Made by a program: the position numbers and the translations under genes. Of a DNA stretch of 64,000 nt, positions 49,701 to 60,776 are shown in pieces. Numbering within the stretch: position 1 is the first letter of the stretch; every line of letters begins with the position of its first letter. Under the pieces are notes generated by a model. It worked only from the letters and a program-made list of their open reading frames with translations. It was not told the origin of the DNA and did not search any database. The stretch covers positions 62,001 through 126,000 of the forward strand of contig JAOKBJ010000001.1 of NCBI GenBank assembly GCA_028244835.1, in the 5' to 3' direction. The stretch comes from Methylophilaceae bacterium (GTDB lineage Bacteria > Pseudomonadota > Gammaproteobacteria > Burkholderiales > Methylophilaceae).

Positions 49701-51328
49701 ACTAATGACATCACAATATCTTCACGTATTGGATCTATTGGTGGATTGGTAACCTGTGCAAATAATTGTTTAAAATAATTATATAAAATTTTTGGACGAT
49801 TTGATAAAACAGGGAGAGCAGAATCATTGCCCATGGACCCAGAATTTTCTTGTCCTAATTTAATCATTGGCTTTAATATAAAAGAGAGGTCTTCTTGGCT
49901 ATATCCGAAGCTTTGCTGCAAATCTAACAAACTTTCTTCATGACTAAATTTCACTCCTACAGCTTTTAAGTCGCCTAAAAAATAACGGGACTTTTTCAAC
50001 CAATCTTGATAAGGCTTTTCAGAAGACAATAGTTTTTTGATTTCATCATCCTCAATAAGCTTTCCTTTTTCAAGATCAATAAGCAACATTTTTCCTGGCT
50101 CAAGTCGCCATTTTTTAATAATTTTCTCTTCAGGAAATTTTAAAACGCCCATTTCCGAAGCCATCATTAAATCGCCATCTTCAGTTAATAAATATCTAGC
50201 AGGCCTTAATCCATTTCTATCTAATGTTGCCCCAATCATTTTTCCATCTGTAAAAGCAACGGCTGCTGGTCCATCCCATGGCTCCATCAAAGCTGCATGA
50301 TATTCATAAAACCCTTTTCTTTGCTCACTCATGAGTGCATTTCCAGCCCATGGTTCGGGTATTAACATCATCATTGCGTGAGGCAAGCTGTATCCTCCAG
50401 CTACTAAAAGCTCTAAACAATTATCAAAACAAGCTGTATCTGATTGTCCATCCTCAATTAACGGCCATAGTTTTTCTAAATCTTTTCCAAGAAGTAAAGA
50501 ATGCATTTTTTCACGACGAGCATTCATCCAATTGACATTGCCTTGTACAGTATTAATTTCTCCGTTATGCGCTATGATCCTGTATGGATGTGCTAATTCC
50601 CAAGAAGGAAAAGTATTGGTCGAAAACCTTTGGTGCACTAACGCTAATGCAGACCGCATTAATTCATTTAATAAATCTTCAAAATATATACCAACTTCAT
50701 TTGCAAGTAGCATGCCTTTATAAACAATTGTCCTTGAAGACATTGAGGCTATATAAAATTTTGCTGGATCGTCAATATTTAGTTTATTGACCTCAATTTC
50801 AATTCTTTTTCGGATAACAAATAACTTTCTTTCAAAATTATCTTGTGACGCACAATTTTTATTTCTACTAATAAGAATTTGCTTAATAACTGGTTCAACA
50901 TCGCGAGCTGCATTAGCAATATCCTTGTTATTAACTGGGACTTCTCGCCATCCAATTATAGCTTGACCTTCTTCTTCAACAATCTTTGTAATAATTACTT
51001 CGCATTTTTCTCTTGCTGTCTTAGACTGAGGTAAAAAAACCATCCCGATGCCGTAATGCCCAAATGCAGGTAGTTTTATTTTTTGAATTTGAATCTCATT
51101 TCGAAAAAAATCATCGGATATTTGTATTAAAAGGCCAGCACCATCGCCTAGCTTCGGGTCATAGCCAGTTGCCCCGCGATGCGTAAGGTTTGTAAGAATT
51201 TCTAACCCTTGCTGAACAATCTGGTGACTTTTTATGCCATGAATATTAGCAATAAACCCAACGCCACAAGAATCATGTTCATTTTTTGGGTGATATAAAC
51301 CTTGTTTTAAATTTTTTTTATTTGCCAT
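46703..51328 (-). CDS. gltB: glutamate synthase large subunit
   Basis: This 1541-residue enzyme makes two glutamates from glutamine and 2-oxoglutarate. The N-terminal amidotransferase nucleophile Cys is in [12 protein letters not shown], after a propeptide of about 20 residues. The central and FMN-binding domains include [24 protein letters not shown] and [14 protein letters not shown]. The 3Fe-4S loop is [13 protein letters not shown], and a C-terminal beta-helix ends the chain. It is full length. Confidence 0.98.
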   Translation of the reverse strand: MANKKNLKQGLYHPKNEHDSCGVGFIANIHGIKSHQIVQQGLEILTNLTHRGATGYDPKLGDGAGLLIQISDDFFRNEIQIQKIKLPAFGHYGIGMVFLPQSKTAREKCEVIITKIVEEEGQAIIGWREVPVNNKDIANAARDVEPVIKQILISRNKNCASQDNFERKLFVIRKRIEIEVNKLNIDDPAKFYIASMSSRTIVYKGMLLANEVGIYFEDLLNELMRSALALVHQRFSTNTFPSWELAHPYRIIAHNGEINTVQGNVNWMNARREKMHSLLLGKDLEKLWPLIEDGQSDTACFDNCLELLVAGGYSLPHAMMMLIPEPWAGNALMSEQRKGFYEYHAALMEPWDGPAAVAFTDGKMIGATLDRNGLRPARYLLTEDGDLMMASEMGVLKFPEEKIIKKWRLEPGKMLLIDLEKGKLIEDDEIKKLLSSEKPYQDWLKKSRYFLGDLKAVGVKFSHEESLLDLQQSFGYSQEDLSFILKPMIKLGQENSGSMGNDSALPVLSNRPKILYNYFKQLFAQVTNPPIDPIREDIVMSLVTFIGPKPNLLGIEEKEPADRLEASQPILSIDELEQLKQIGSLTQDKFKSKVIDITYAYEPGSDKDSAVRIKNALHVICKEADRAINDGFNIIILSDRETSAKKLAIPALLACSSTHQYLVKSGNRTNAGLVIDTGSAREVHHFALLASYGAEAICPWLTYETIKTLTDDFFTAQENYIKAIGKGLFKVMSKMGISTYQSYCGAQVFEAIGLNEQFIEKYFTGTVSNVDGIGIEQVAIETERIHQLAYGNDPVLNDALDAGGEYAFRIRGEEHMWTPESIAKLQHSTKKNNFETYKEYAELINNQAHRHMTLRGLFSLKTKKPIPLGEVESAKEIVKRFTTGAMSLGSISTEAHSTLAIAMNRIGGKSNTGEGGEDIRRSFPILKDTSISEHLDSDTIMKNINLKAGDSLRSRIKQVASGRFGVTAEYLASADQIQIKMAQGAKPGEGGQLPGHKVSEYIAKLRFSVPGVGLISPPPHHDIYSIEDLAQLIHDLKNANPNASISVKLVAETGVGTVAAGVTKAKADHIVIAGHDGGTGASPLTSIKHAGGPWEIGLAETQQTLILNQLRSRVILQVDGQLKTGRDVVVGAMLGADEFGFATAPLVVEGCIMMRKCHLNTCPVGIATQDTELRKRFSGQPEHVVNFFFFVAEEAREIMASLGIRKFNDLIGRSDLLDKQKGIEHWKINGLDFSKIFYQPEMANDFTKYNTESQDHGLENALDNELINKSISAITDKTNIEFDTTITNVNRTVGTMLSHEIAKRYGNTGLPDDSIKINLSGTAGQSFGAFLAKGITFTLNGEGNDYVGKGLCGGKIIIQPPKKFKGIAEENIITGNTTMYGATSGETYFNGIGGERFCVRNSGASAVIEGVGNHGCEYMTGGTVIILGGTGQNFAAGMSGGVAYIYDPQKTFKNYCNLSMVTLHKVKKQNVETDMPLHLNLPDEKILKTLIQNHCQYTESSIAKKILNQWDIELENFVKVMPIEYMRALNEMKEIKKKEVA

Positions 51329-51422
51329 TAAACTTTATTTTTTAAATTATGTTGCCTTGCTAAAGGGACCGCCAATTTTATGCCTATTTATCAGTTTATT
51401 CAATGATTTGAGAAAAATTATT

Positions 51423-52709
51423 TCATTCATTTAAGCTTTCAAACGCCTTATAAGATGCATCAATTGTTTCTTTAATATCTTTTTCTGTATGGGCTGCAGA
51501 AACAAAACCCGCCTCGAACGCAGAAGGGCCAAAATAAATACCCTGTTCCAACATAGAATGAAAAAACTTATTAAATTTTGTTCGGTCGCTATCCATAATT
51601 TCATCGAAGCTATTTGGCGGTGATTCTCTAAAATAAAGACCGAACATTCCCCCCATACTTCTTGCTGAAAATTCAACACTTTTTTTACCTGCAGCCTCAA
51701 TCATTCCATCAACTAAATTTTTCGTCACTAAGCTTAATTTATGATAAAAATTTGGTTTCTGAATTAATTCAAGGGTTTTTAATCCAGCGGCAACTGCAAC
51801 TGGGTTTCCAGATAAAGTGCCAGCTTGATAAACTGGTCCTAATGGTGCCAACTTTTGCATAATATCTTTTCTACCTCCAAAAGCACCGACCGGCAGTCCG
51901 CCGCCTATTATCTTTCCTAGTGTCGTCATATCGGGGATAACCCCATACAATTCCTGAGCTCCTCCTAACGCAACTCTAAATCCGGTCATTACTTCATCAA
52001 AAATTAGAACAGCACCATATTGTGTACAAAGTTGCCTCAATGTTTTTAGAAATTGAACATCGGGTAAAATCAAGTTCATATTTCCTACAATAGGCTCAAT
52101 AATCACACATGCAATATCGTCTCCCATCTCCCTAAAGCATTTTTTTAAAACCTCAGTGTCGTTAAAAGCAAGTGTATGGGTGTGCTTTGCTAAATCTTTA
52201 GGAACACCTGCAGAACTTGGTTGCCCGAATGTTAAGGCACCAGAGCCAGCTTTTACTAATAATGAATCTGCATGCCCATGATAACAACCCTCAAATTTCA
52301 CTATTCGGTCTCTTGACGTAAAACCTCTTGCAACACGAATTGCACTCATAGTTGCTTCCGTTCCACTACTTACTAATCTAACCTGCTCCATACTTGGAAC
52401 CAATTTAACCAACATCTCAGCCATATCTAATTCCTTTGAGGTAGGGGCCCCAAAAGATAAACTATTTTTTGCTCCCTCTTGAACTGCTTTAATTACCTCT
52501 GGATGAGCATGGCCTAAGATCATCGGCCCCCATGAATTAATATAATCAATATATTCTTTGTTATTTTCATCCCAAAGCCTAGCTCCCAATCCTTTTTTAA
52601 AAAAAATTGGCGTACCCCCCACTGATGAAAATGCTCTAACTGGGGAATTTACTCCTCCAGGAATAAATTTCTGGGATAAATCAAATAAGTTTTTATTTTT
52701 ATCTTTCAT
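51423..52709 (-). CDS. hemL: glutamate-1-semialdehyde 2,1-aminomutase
   Basis: This 428-residue PLP enzyme makes 5-aminolevulinate in the C5 heme pathway. The PLP-Lys is in [17 protein letters not shown] near residue 265. [13 protein letters not shown] and [16 protein letters not shown] are class III aminotransferase signatures. It overlaps thiE by 4 bases. The hemL-thiE-thiD order is typical of betaproteobacteria. Confidence 0.97.
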   Translation of the reverse strand: MKDKNKNLFDLSQKFIPGGVNSPVRAFSSVGGTPIFFKKGLGARLWDENNKEYIDYINSWGPMILGHAHPEVIKAVQEGAKNSLSFGAPTSKELDMAEMLVKLVPSMEQVRLVSSGTEATMSAIRVARGFTSRDRIVKFEGCYHGHADSLLVKAGSGALTFGQPSSAGVPKDLAKHTHTLAFNDTEVLKKCFREMGDDIACVIIEPIVGNMNLILPDVQFLKTLRQLCTQYGAVLIFDEVMTGFRVALGGAQELYGVIPDMTTLGKIIGGGLPVGAFGGRKDIMQKLAPLGPVYQAGTLSGNPVAVAAGLKTLELIQKPNFYHKLSLVTKNLVDGMIEAAGKKSVEFSARSMGGMFGLYFRESPPNSFDEIMDSDRTKFNKFFHSMLEQGIYFGPSAFEAGFVSAAHTEKDIKETIDASYKAFESLNE

Positions 52710-53347
52710 AATTCCTCGTTTATATTAATAAGACTTGAAAATTGTCTAGCCGTTCCTTCTATATCCTTCGCTTTAAATAAATTATTAATAAGTGCGACAC
52801 AATTAACCCCCTCATTAATAAGTAATTCTATATTCTCAAGATTAATGCCCCCAATTGCAACTACAGGGATTTTAAATTCTTTTAAAACTAAAGCTATAAA
52901 ATCTAATGGGGCTCTTGGGGCATTTGGTTTTGTTGTTGTTGGGAAACATGCCCCTAATGCTATATATGTTGCTCCCTTATCCACTGCTTTTATAACTCGC
53001 TCAATCGAGTTATAACAAGAGGAGCCTATTATCTTTGAAGGGCCCAGTATTAAACGTGCTTTTTCTAAACTATCGTCATCTTCTCCTAAATGTACCCCAT
53101 CTGCGTCTAAAATACGACATAATTCAATATCATCGTTTATAATTAGTGGTACTTTATAGAAATCACATACTATTTTAACTTTTCTTGCTTGTTCCTTGTG
53201 CTCAATTTTAGAAAGTGTCTTAGCGCGATATTGAATAAGCCTTGCTCCGCCCTTAATACACGACTCCACTTGCGAACTTAATACACTTGAGTCTTTTTCT
53301 TCTGGCGTTACAGCATAAAGCCCTTTAATGATGTTTAAATTTTCCAT
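52706..53347 (-). CDS. thiE: thiamine-phosphate synthase
   Basis: This TIM-barrel enzyme joins HMP diphosphate to the thiazole phosphate to give thiamine phosphate. Conserved pieces are [48 protein letters not shown] and [16 protein letters not shown], with the substrate-phosphate loop VVAIGGI. I use the ATG at 53347 ([13 protein letters not shown]); in-frame ATGs at 53362 and 53350 are possible. It overlaps thiD and hemL. Confidence 0.95.
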   Translation of the reverse strand: MENLNIIKGLYAVTPEEKDSSVLSSQVESCIKGGARLIQYRAKTLSKIEHKEQARKVKIVCDFYKVPLIINDDIELCRILDADGVHLGEDDDSLEKARLILGPSKIIGSSCYNSIERVIKAVDKGATYIALGACFPTTTKPNAPRAPLDFIALVLKEFKIPVVAIGGINLENIELLINEGVNCVALINNLFKAKDIEGTARQFSSLININEEL

Positions 53348-54158
53348 CATCTTCAAAATCATTAGCTCGAAAAAAACGATTTGGGATCAATTGCCCCATC
53401 CCTGGTTTAAAACCATTCTTTAATGTTTGCCATGTAAAATATTGGGCTTCCTCTACAGCCTCAGTAATTGAAAATCCTAACGCATAATAAGCACATATGG
53501 CAGAGGTCAATGTGCATCCTGACCCATGGTAACTGCTAGGAAGGCGATCCCAATGATAGGGAATTATTTGATTTGATGAGCTATATAAAGTATTAATTAC
53601 ATTTTTCGTATTCTCATGCGTCCCGGTTATTAAAATATTCTCACACCCTATTTCTTTTAAACGATCAGCGCATGCGCCAATCGATATGTCTGATAACTCT
53701 TCGTCATTACTTATTAGTTGCCTTGCTTCTAAGCTATTTGGCGTAATTAATAAAGATTTAGGAAATAGTAACTCAATCATCATCTTCCTGGCTTCAATAT
53801 CAATGAAATTGTCTCCACGGCCAGAAGCCAAAACAGGGTCAATAACTAAAGGGACATCTGGATAATCTGCAATAATTTCAGCAATGGCAACAATATTTTC
53901 TTTGCTACATAATAGCCCTAATTTAAATATCTCAACTTCCATATCAGCTAAAAGAAAACGGGCTTGGTCACTTACAAATTCAGAATCGATAGGGATTAAT
54001 TTACTAACACCAGAGGTATCTTGAATAGTAAAACCTGTCGAAATTGAAATTGGGTGGCACCCCAAACTTGAAACAGTTAGGACATCAGCTTGCAAACCAG
54101 CGCCGCCAGTAGGGTCTGTTGCAGAAAAAGACATAACTTTTGGTGGATGTTTAATCAT
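53325..54158 (-). CDS. thiD: hydroxymethylpyrimidine (phosphate) kinase
   Basis: This 277-residue ribokinase-family enzyme phosphorylates HMP and HMP-phosphate. SATDPTGGAGLQADV at the N-terminus, VIDPVLASGRGDN and the catalytic anion hole YHGSGCTLTSAICAYYALG near residue 220 are all standard. It overlaps the thiE start, placing pyrimidine activation and coupling in one transcript. Confidence 0.95.
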   Translation of the reverse strand: MIKHPPKVMSFSATDPTGGAGLQADVLTVSSLGCHPISISTGFTIQDTSGVSKLIPIDSEFVSDQARFLLADMEVEIFKLGLLCSKENIVAIAEIIADYPDVPLVIDPVLASGRGDNFIDIEARKMMIELLFPKSLLITPNSLEARQLISNDEELSDISIGACADRLKEIGCENILITGTHENTKNVINTLYSSSNQIIPYHWDRLPSSYHGSGCTLTSAICAYYALGFSITEAVEEAQYFTWQTLKNGFKPGMGQLIPNRFFRANDFEDDGKFKHH

Positions 54159-54189
54159 ATTGTTATTGTATATGAATTAAATAAACCCT

Positions 54190-56379
54190 TTAAAATTCAA
54201 TCGGGTCTACATCTACAGACCACTTCACTCGATTAGCCAAGGTACTTTGTCTTAAATAAGTAATCCATTTTCTTAATAAATTATGTAAATCTTTCCTAGA
54301 ATTAGCTTGAATAAATAACTGAAATCTCTCATACCCGTTTAACTTCTCTATTGAAGGCCTTACAGGATCATAAATAACCACTGTATTTGATAAAGATTTA
54401 GCATATTTAGATGCATCATTAATAAACTGTTCTCCATACTTTAATTGTTTAGATTCAGCCCTTAAAATAGCAGTAAAGCAATATGGTGGGAGGCTCATTT
54501 GCTTTCTTTCTTGAAGCATTGTTAGAGCAAAGCTTTCATAATTATGGTTTTTAACCCCCTCAAATACTGGATTGTTTGGGAATGCAGTTTGAATGAGGAC
54601 TGTGCCTTTTATATTGGAGCGGCCAGCCCGTCCAGATACCTGCATTAATTGTGAAAATAATTTTTCTGGGGCTCTATAATCTGGACTATATAAAGCATTA
54701 TCTGCATCAAGAACGCCAACCAAAGTCAAAAAAGGAAAATCGTGCCCTTTTGCCAACATTTGTGTTCCAACTAGAATATCAATTTCTCGGTTATTCATTT
54801 TTTCATGGAGCAACGTTAATGATTTCTTAGATTTTGTAGTATCTCTATCAACTCTTAATATTGAAGCCTCAGGGAAAAATCTATTCAAAACCTCTTCTAT
54901 TCTTTGCGTCCCTGAACCAAGGGGCATTAAATTTCTACTATCACAATTTGGACATTGGATAATAAGCTTTTGATCATATCCACAATGATGACATTTCAAT
55001 CTATTTTTGTTTCGATGAACTACCAATTTTGAGCTACATCTTTTACATTGCGAAGACCAGTTACAAGAAGAACAGAAAAGAGTTGGAGAAAAACCTCTAC
55101 GGTTAATAAAAATTAATGATTGCTCTTTGCGTTTCAGTCGATCATTTATTGCATCAACTAATATTCTTGAAATTCCATTTTTAGTTTTATCATTTACTAG
55201 AACTGTTTTTATTTCTGGAACTGATGCATTTTGAACTGCTCGAAAACTTAACTTTAAAAAATTATACTTATTTTCTACCCGCGTAGAATTATGCCAACTC
55301 TCCAAAGATGGCGTTGCAGTTCCCAATACAATAGGTATGTTAATATTTTTAGCTCTTACTAATGCCACATCTCTTGCATGATAGCGTAAACCATCTTGCT
55401 GTTTAAATGACATATCATGCTCTTCATCAATGATAATTATTTTAAGAAAAGGCATCGGAGTAAAAATTGCCAATCTTGTGCCAATAATAATTCTAGCTTC
55501 GCCTGACTTTGCTTTTCTCCAATTATCTAGTCGCTCAATATCAGTTAAATGGCTATGCAAACTTACTAATTTTTTGTTAGGAAAGCGTGAACAGAATCTG
55601 TTTTCTAACTGTGGAGTCAAATTTATCTCAGGTACTAGAATCAAAGCCTGGCTCTTTGGTTCTTTTAAATAATGTTCAATTAATTGCATATAAACCTCTG
55701 TTTTACCACTTCCTGTAATACCAAATATTAAAGATGCTTGATAGCCTTGTTTTTTTGTAATAGTTTTAATAACTGATTCTTGTTCAGCGTTTAATGACGG
55801 TATTTCAACAGGTGAAACATCAACTATAGGTTCATATATCATTGACTTCACGCACCCATAGCTTTCTAATTTACGAATACATTCTGACCAATTTGAAACT
55901 AATTTCATAACCTCTGTTTGCCTTCTATCTTTAGCTAATATTGCCTCTGCAATCTTCCTTATCCTCATTTGGCGTGATGGTAATTTGTTAATAAATTCTT
56001 TGGTTAATTTTTCGGTTGCTTGATAAATTAACTCAAATTGACGTAATTGATTTAAATGCTTTTTTAAACGGCTAGGGACAACAGACATTATAGTTTGGCC
56101 AATTGGATAATGATAATATTCTGAAACAAAAGTTAATAATTTTAACATTGGTGCATCAAAAATTATTTCAGGGTCTACATTAATAATTGATTTTAGTTTA
56201 GATGGATGAATATCTGAATTTGAAGATATCTCATAAATAACCCCAATCAATTTTCTTCTTCCAAAAGGAATCGTTACATACTGTCCAACAGAAAAAGGCT
56301 CATCGTTTGGTAAATAATGAAATAGTTGATTAATAGGGACATCAATAGCAACTTTTAAAAATTTTTGTTTATCGTTCAT
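54190..56379 (-). CDS. priA: primosomal protein N' (PriA helicase)
   Basis: This 729-residue replication-restart helicase has a DNA-binding N-terminal domain, then Walker A GITGSGKTEVYMQL near residue 220, the DEEH box IIDEEHDMSFKQ, and GTATPSLESW. A zinc-binding insertion with cysteine pairs follows (CSSC, CKRC, CHHC, CPNC), then motif V/VI VSGRAGRSN. It reloads the replisome at stalled forks. Confidence 0.97.
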   Translation of the reverse strand: MNDKQKFLKVAIDVPINQLFHYLPNDEPFSVGQYVTIPFGRRKLIGVIYEISSNSDIHPSKLKSIINVDPEIIFDAPMLKLLTFVSEYYHYPIGQTIMSVVPSRLKKHLNQLRQFELIYQATEKLTKEFINKLPSRQMRIRKIAEAILAKDRRQTEVMKLVSNWSECIRKLESYGCVKSMIYEPIVDVSPVEIPSLNAEQESVIKTITKKQGYQASLIFGITGSGKTEVYMQLIEHYLKEPKSQALILVPEINLTPQLENRFCSRFPNKKLVSLHSHLTDIERLDNWRKAKSGEARIIIGTRLAIFTPMPFLKIIIIDEEHDMSFKQQDGLRYHARDVALVRAKNINIPIVLGTATPSLESWHNSTRVENKYNFLKLSFRAVQNASVPEIKTVLVNDKTKNGISRILVDAINDRLKRKEQSLIFINRRGFSPTLFCSSCNWSSQCKRCSSKLVVHRNKNRLKCHHCGYDQKLIIQCPNCDSRNLMPLGSGTQRIEEVLNRFFPEASILRVDRDTTKSKKSLTLLHEKMNNREIDILVGTQMLAKGHDFPFLTLVGVLDADNALYSPDYRAPEKLFSQLMQVSGRAGRSNIKGTVLIQTAFPNNPVFEGVKNHNYESFALTMLQERKQMSLPPYCFTAILRAESKQLKYGEQFINDASKYAKSLSNTVVIYDPVRPSIEKLNGYERFQLFIQANSRKDLHNLLRKWITYLRQSTLANRVKWSVDVDPIEF

Positions 56380-56457
56380 TACCTATTTGTAGTTTATTCC
56401 TCAAAAATAACTCAGTGGATAGGGTAAAATAACTCTTTTAATTATTATTGTAACCTT

Positions 56458-58116
56458 GTGAAAGCATACCTGACCGAATTACTTTTTTCAGTAGTTAAAC
56501 AAATCACCGATTTGACTGATTCGTCTATTATTGTCATTGATAGGCCCAAAATAATCAGCCATGGTGATTTTTCAACAAATCTATGTCTAGTATTATCAAA
56601 AAAATTAAAAAAATCACCTCGAGCAGTTGCTGAAATAATTTTGGAAAAATTACCGCCTTCTGATCTTATTAATAAAATTGAAATAGCAGGAGCAGGTTTC
56701 CTAAATTTTTTCTTAAGTAGTAAGGCTAATAATGAAATAATTAATAGTGTTCTAAACTTAAAAGATTTTTATGGTAAGAACAACACAGGCGGGAATCAGA
56801 AAATACAAATTGAATTTGTTTCTGCGAACCCAACAGGGCCGCTTCACGTTGGCCATGGAAGAGGAGCTGCAATCGGTGATTGTTTAGCACGTCTTTTTGA
56901 AGCATCTGGTTGGATTGTTACAAGAGAGTTCTATTACAATGATGCTGGTGACCAGATTAATAATTTAACTTATTCCGTAAAGGCATCCTGCCAAAATATT
57001 CCGACTAATGATTCTCAATTTCCTGCTGATGGTTACCATGGAGCTTACATACATGATATTGCAAAAGCTTATTTATCTAAAAAAACAATAGAGTGTCAAG
57101 GGCAAAGCATTCAAGCATCTGGAGAAATTGATGATGCTAAATCTATGAAAGAATTTAGTGTTGCCTACCTTCGAAACGAACAAGATCAAGATCTCAAAGC
57201 TTTTAGAACTAAGTTTGATATCTATAGTTTAGAGTCTTCTTTTTATAAAGAGGGAAAAGTAGAAATGGTAATCAATAAGCTTATTGAAGAAGGGCACACA
57301 TATGAAAAAGATGGTGCACTATGGCTAAAAACGACAAATTTTGGGGATGATAAAGATCGTGTAATGAAAAAAACAGATGGTAGCTATACCTATTTTATAC
57401 CTGATGTTGCTTATCATTTAGATAAATGGGAAAGAGGATTTAAAAAAGTTATTAATGAGCAAGGGGCTGATCATCATAGTACAATTAGTCGGGTTCGCGC
57501 TGGCCTTCAAGGGTTAAACCAAAACATACCTGAAGACTGGCCAGAATATGTACTTCATCAAATGATCACAGTTATTAAAGAAAATAAAGAAGTTAAAATT
57601 TCAAAAAGAGCTGGTAGTTATTTAACTTTAAGGGAATTAATCGATGAAGTGGGTTGCGATGCGACTCGATATTTTTTAGTAGCAAGAAGATCCGATTCAC
57701 AATTAGTCTTTAACATTGATTTAGCTAAAAGCCAAAATAATGATAATCCTGTTTTTTATATTCAATATGCCCATGCAAGAATCTCTAAGGTATTAGAACA
57801 ATGGGGGGGTGACATTTCAAAACTAAAACTTGATACTTCTTTTAATTTCGAAAGCCAAGCTGAACTAAGATTAATCAAAAGCATTAGTATTTATCCTGAA
57901 ATTGTTTCGCAAGCCACTAAGGAACTTGCCCCTCATCAAATTGCTAATTTTCTCAAAGATTGTGCAGCAGAGCTTCATAGCTATTATAATGAAAGTAAAT
58001 TCTTAGTTGAAGACGAAAAAATTAAAATAGCTAGGCTATCATTAATCAATAGTGCAAAGTATGTATTAAGAAATGGGTTGCACTTATTAGGAATTGAAGC
58101 TCCTAAACAAATGTAA
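56458..58116 (+). CDS. argS: arginyl-tRNA synthetase
   Basis: This 552-residue class I synthetase starts at GTG 56458. The HIGH-type motif is ANPTGPLHVGHGRGAAIGD near residue 125. The KMSKS-like loop is KISKRAGSYLTL near residue 380. An anticodon-binding DALR domain closes the protein. The argS, SPOR-protein, dsbA order is typical of betaproteobacteria. Confidence 0.97.
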   Translation: MKAYLTELLFSVVKQITDLTDSSIIVIDRPKIISHGDFSTNLCLVLSKKLKKSPRAVAEIILEKLPPSDLINKIEIAGAGFLNFFLSSKANNEIINSVLNLKDFYGKNNTGGNQKIQIEFVSANPTGPLHVGHGRGAAIGDCLARLFEASGWIVTREFYYNDAGDQINNLTYSVKASCQNIPTNDSQFPADGYHGAYIHDIAKAYLSKKTIECQGQSIQASGEIDDAKSMKEFSVAYLRNEQDQDLKAFRTKFDIYSLESSFYKEGKVEMVINKLIEEGHTYEKDGALWLKTTNFGDDKDRVMKKTDGSYTYFIPDVAYHLDKWERGFKKVINEQGADHHSTISRVRAGLQGLNQNIPEDWPEYVLHQMITVIKENKEVKISKRAGSYLTLRELIDEVGCDATRYFLVARRSDSQLVFNIDLAKSQNNDNPVFYIQYAHARISKVLEQWGGDISKLKLDTSFNFESQAELRLIKSISIYPEIVSQATKELAPHQIANFLKDCAAELHSYYNESKFLVEDEKIKIARLSLINSAKYVLRNGLHLLGIEAPKQM

Positions 58117-58129
58117 AAGGAAGAAGTTT

Positions 58130-58687
58130 ATGGCAAACGATTATAGAACTAAACAAGCACAAAAAGCTGAGGGAACTCCCTTTACTAATGGAGTGTTTGT
58201 TGGTTTACTTTTTGGTATTCTAGTTTCTATTGCTGTAACTCTTTTTATTACAAGCGGTAAAAGTCCTTTTATATCAAAAGATACTGCTGGAGCCTGTATT
58301 GAAATCAATTCAGCACTTGGAGATGAAGATGTCATTAATATTGATGAAGACACTGGATTTGATTTTTATGATGCACTACCGCGTGATAGTTTAGACTATG
58401 CAAATGACAATATAAAAGCTGATCCAGATAAAAATAGAGATGTAAACTACTATTTGCAAGTTGGCGCTTTTTCACAAGTTAGCCCAGCAGATAACTTAAA
58501 GGCTAAATTAGCCTTAATGGGATTTGAATCCGTAATCATGTCCGCCAAAATCGGCGATAATAATTTTCACCGTGTTTGTGTTGGGCCTTATAGTGATTTT
58601 ATTAAAACAAGAGATATGCGCGAAAAACTTATTAAAGAGGGATTTAAGGCGAACTTAATTAAACTTACTAAGCCTAAAATTAACTAA
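58130..58687 (+). CDS. SPOR domain-containing inner-membrane protein
   Basis: This 185-residue protein has a short cytoplasmic N-terminus, one membrane helix (GVFVGLLFGILVSIAVTLFI), an acidic linker and a C-terminal SPOR domain (YYLQVGAFSQVSPADNLKAKLALMGFES). SPOR domains bind denuded peptidoglycan at the septum, as in FtsN. I use the ATG at 58130, with AAGGAAGAAG just before it; the upstream start at 58094 lies in argS. Confidence 0.88.
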   Translation: MANDYRTKQAQKAEGTPFTNGVFVGLLFGILVSIAVTLFITSGKSPFISKDTAGACIEINSALGDEDVINIDEDTGFDFYDALPRDSLDYANDNIKADPDKNRDVNYYLQVGAFSQVSPADNLKAKLALMGFESVIMSAKIGDNNFHRVCVGPYSDFIKTRDMREKLIKEGFKANLIKLTKPKIN

Positions 58688-58707
58688 AAAAATTTAAAGG
58701 AAGAAAT

Positions 58708-59346
58708 ATGAATAAGCTTTTATTGATAATATTAATTACATTTTCAACTTTAGTATCTGCTGTCCAGCCTCAACCAGGAGTAAACTTTAAACCAACTAAA
58801 GAGGCAATCCCTACTGAATCAAAAGAAAAAATTGAAGTTGTTGAGTTGTTTTGGTACGGCTGTGTCCATTGCTATAATATGGACCCTTATTTAGATAAAT
58901 GGGCAGATACTTTACCTAAAGACGTTATCTTTAAAAGAATACCTGCAATACCAAGAAAAGATTGGGTTGAAGCTGCAAAGGCATACTATGCCTTAGAGTC
59001 TTTGGGTATTGTAAATAAATTACACGAAAAATTATTTGATGCCATACACGAAGAAAAACTTTTTAAACATAATGATACTAAAGCACTCATTAATTGGATT
59101 GCTATAAACGGAAAGCTTGATAAAAAAGATGTGAGAGCAGCCTTTAATTCTTTCTCAATGAAATCTAAGCTATCTCGCTCATTTAAAATCTTCAAGGCGG
59201 CAGGAGCAACTGGTGTTCCAACAATGATTATAGATGGAAAATATTTTACGTCTAGCACAATGGCTGGTGGGGAACAAAATGCTATAGATATCATGAATTT
59301 TATCATCAAAAACGTTAGAAAAGACAAGACCAAAGCTGAAAAATAA
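58708..59346 (+). CDS. dsbA: thiol:disulfide interchange protein DsbA
   Basis: This 212-residue periplasmic oxidase has a signal peptide (about residues 1-18, ending VSAVQ). A thioredoxin fold carries the active site WYGCVHCYN (CxxC, CVHC) near residue 53 and the cis-Pro loop GVPTMI. It introduces disulfides in exported proteins; several Cys-bearing exported proteins occur in this window. RBS AAGGAAG precedes the ATG. Confidence 0.93.
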   Translation: MNKLLLIILITFSTLVSAVQPQPGVNFKPTKEAIPTESKEKIEVVELFWYGCVHCYNMDPYLDKWADTLPKDVIFKRIPAIPRKDWVEAAKAYYALESLGIVNKLHEKLFDAIHEEKLFKHNDTKALINWIAINGKLDKKDVRAAFNSFSMKSKLSRSFKIFKAAGATGVPTMIIDGKYFTSSTMAGGEQNAIDIMNFIIKNVRKDKTKAEK

Positions 59347-59350
59347 ACTA

Positions 59351-59968
59351 ATGATTGAACACAGAAGACCTGAAACACTTAGCGATTTCGTTGCTTTAAG
59401 TATTACTAAATTTTTAAGACTTTTTGCTGATACCTTTTTTGCTAAAAGATATGGGCATAGAGCTGTTGTGCTAGAAACCGTTGCAGGTGTCCCAGGAATG
59501 GTTGCTGGTATGTGGATTCACTTAAAATGTTTAAGAAAAATGCAAAGTGATCGGGGTTGGATAAAATTACTACTTGATGAGGCAGAAAATGAGCGGATGC
59601 ACCTCATGACTTTTATTGAAATTGCTAAACCTAATTGGATCGAGAGAGCCATGATATTATTTGCTCAAGCTTTATTTTGGCATTTCTATTTTATTTTATA
59701 TGTATTCTTTCCTCGCACAGCTCACAGGTTAGTAGGTTACTTTGAAGAAGAGGCTGTCATTAGTTATACGAGTTATTTAGAGCAAGTTAAGAAAAATCCT
59801 GAGTTAAATATACCTGCCCCTCAAATAGCAATTGATTATTGGAAATTAAAAAGTAATGCTAGATTAATTGATGTTATTAAAGTAGTTCGTGAAGATGAAA
59901 AAGGCCATTCAGAAGTAAATCACGGATTAGCTGATACCTTAGATAAAGATTCTAAAATAAATAGTTAA
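59351..59968 (+). CDS. aox: alternative oxidase
   Basis: This 205-residue di-iron quinol oxidase reduces oxygen to water without pumping protons. All four helix motifs are present: LETVAGVPGM (Glu42), NERMHL (Glu81, His84), YFEEEAVISY (Glu132/133) and REDEKGH (Glu183, His186). The length matches the short bacterial form without the plant transit peptide. It follows dsbA by 4 bases and may be cotranscribed. Its last 4 bases overlap the convergent nuclease gene. AOX is sporadic in bacteria, so gain by transfer is possible. Confidence 0.93.
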   Translation: MIEHRRPETLSDFVALSITKFLRLFADTFFAKRYGHRAVVLETVAGVPGMVAGMWIHLKCLRKMQSDRGWIKLLLDEAENERMHLMTFIEIAKPNWIERAMILFAQALFWHFYFILYVFFPRTAHRLVGYFEEEAVISYTSYLEQVKKNPELNIPAPQIAIDYWKLKSNARLIDVIKVVREDEKGHSEVNHGLADTLDKDSKINS

Positions 59969-60771
59969 TCTATTTTAGCCCTCTGCTTAGCGTATGCGCA
60001 ATTTTCGCAACTAGGGTGAGATGCAGGTACAGTCGTTTGGTTGATTAATGCGATCATTTCTTCTACCTTATCTGTAACCCAAGAAATATTATGTTCATAA
60101 GGTACTAAAGTTTCACTGAAGTCCATCTTTCCATGAAAACCCTTTGCTGATCGATCAGCATTTACTACTAAGAAATATGAAAGGCTACCTATCTGAAACC
60201 CCATAGCAGTTAGCAAGTAATTATAAAAATCCATTTGGATTTTATAGCCCTCATGATATGGGGATGCTAAATAATAATCTGTTCTCACCTCATAATTACT
60301 AGCTTGAGATTTATAATCGACAACGATTAAATCTTTTGTCTTTGTATCTTGCCAAATATCATCAATTCCTCCAGATAAGATAATATTAGTCTCCTTAAAC
60401 CGAGACATCAGTCCCTTACTTAAAGAGTTTCTCCAATCATCCATATCAGAATGTTTAAATGGAACTAAATGATTTAACCCATTATCGAGAAATATTCTAT
60501 GAGGCTGTTGTTCTTCTCGACATATATCAAATTCTTTTTTCAATAAAATATCTGTAGTTTCATTTAATGACCACCCTGGCATACCAGGACTTTTAAACCC
60601 TTTAACACGGTCTAAATAAAAGCATCGCTGACAGGTTAAAAAATCATTAAATTTACCACGACTAATTTTAAAATCTTCTGATTGATTAGGAGTGTATATT
60701 GAAGAAGCACGGCTGCGAGTACCGGATGCTTCTACTAATTCTAATTTACCATTTCTTTTTAAATTAATCAT
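59965..60771 (-). CDS. PD-(D/E)XK nuclease, Cas4/AddB-like with cysteine pairs
   Basis: This 268-residue protein has the nuclease core GGIDDIW and LIVVDYKSQ near residues 138-155 (D...DYK), followed by YKIQMDFYNYLL. An early CQRCFYLDRVKG and a late HPSCENCAYAK give two CxxC pairs that could hold a 4Fe-4S cluster, as in Cas4 and AddB. No CRISPR array or cas genes are present. It is 5 bases downstream of the YqaJ-type nuclease, which suggests a DNA-processing pair. Confidence 0.78.
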   Translation of the reverse strand: MINLKRNGKLELVEASGTRSRASSIYTPNQSEDFKISRGKFNDFLTCQRCFYLDRVKGFKSPGMPGWSLNETTDILLKKEFDICREEQQPHRIFLDNGLNHLVPFKHSDMDDWRNSLSKGLMSRFKETNIILSGGIDDIWQDTKTKDLIVVDYKSQASNYEVRTDYYLASPYHEGYKIQMDFYNYLLTAMGFQIGSLSYFLVVNADRSAKGFHGKMDFSETLVPYEHNISWVTDKVEEMIALINQTTVPASHPSCENCAYAKQRAKID

Positions 60772-60776
60772 AATTT

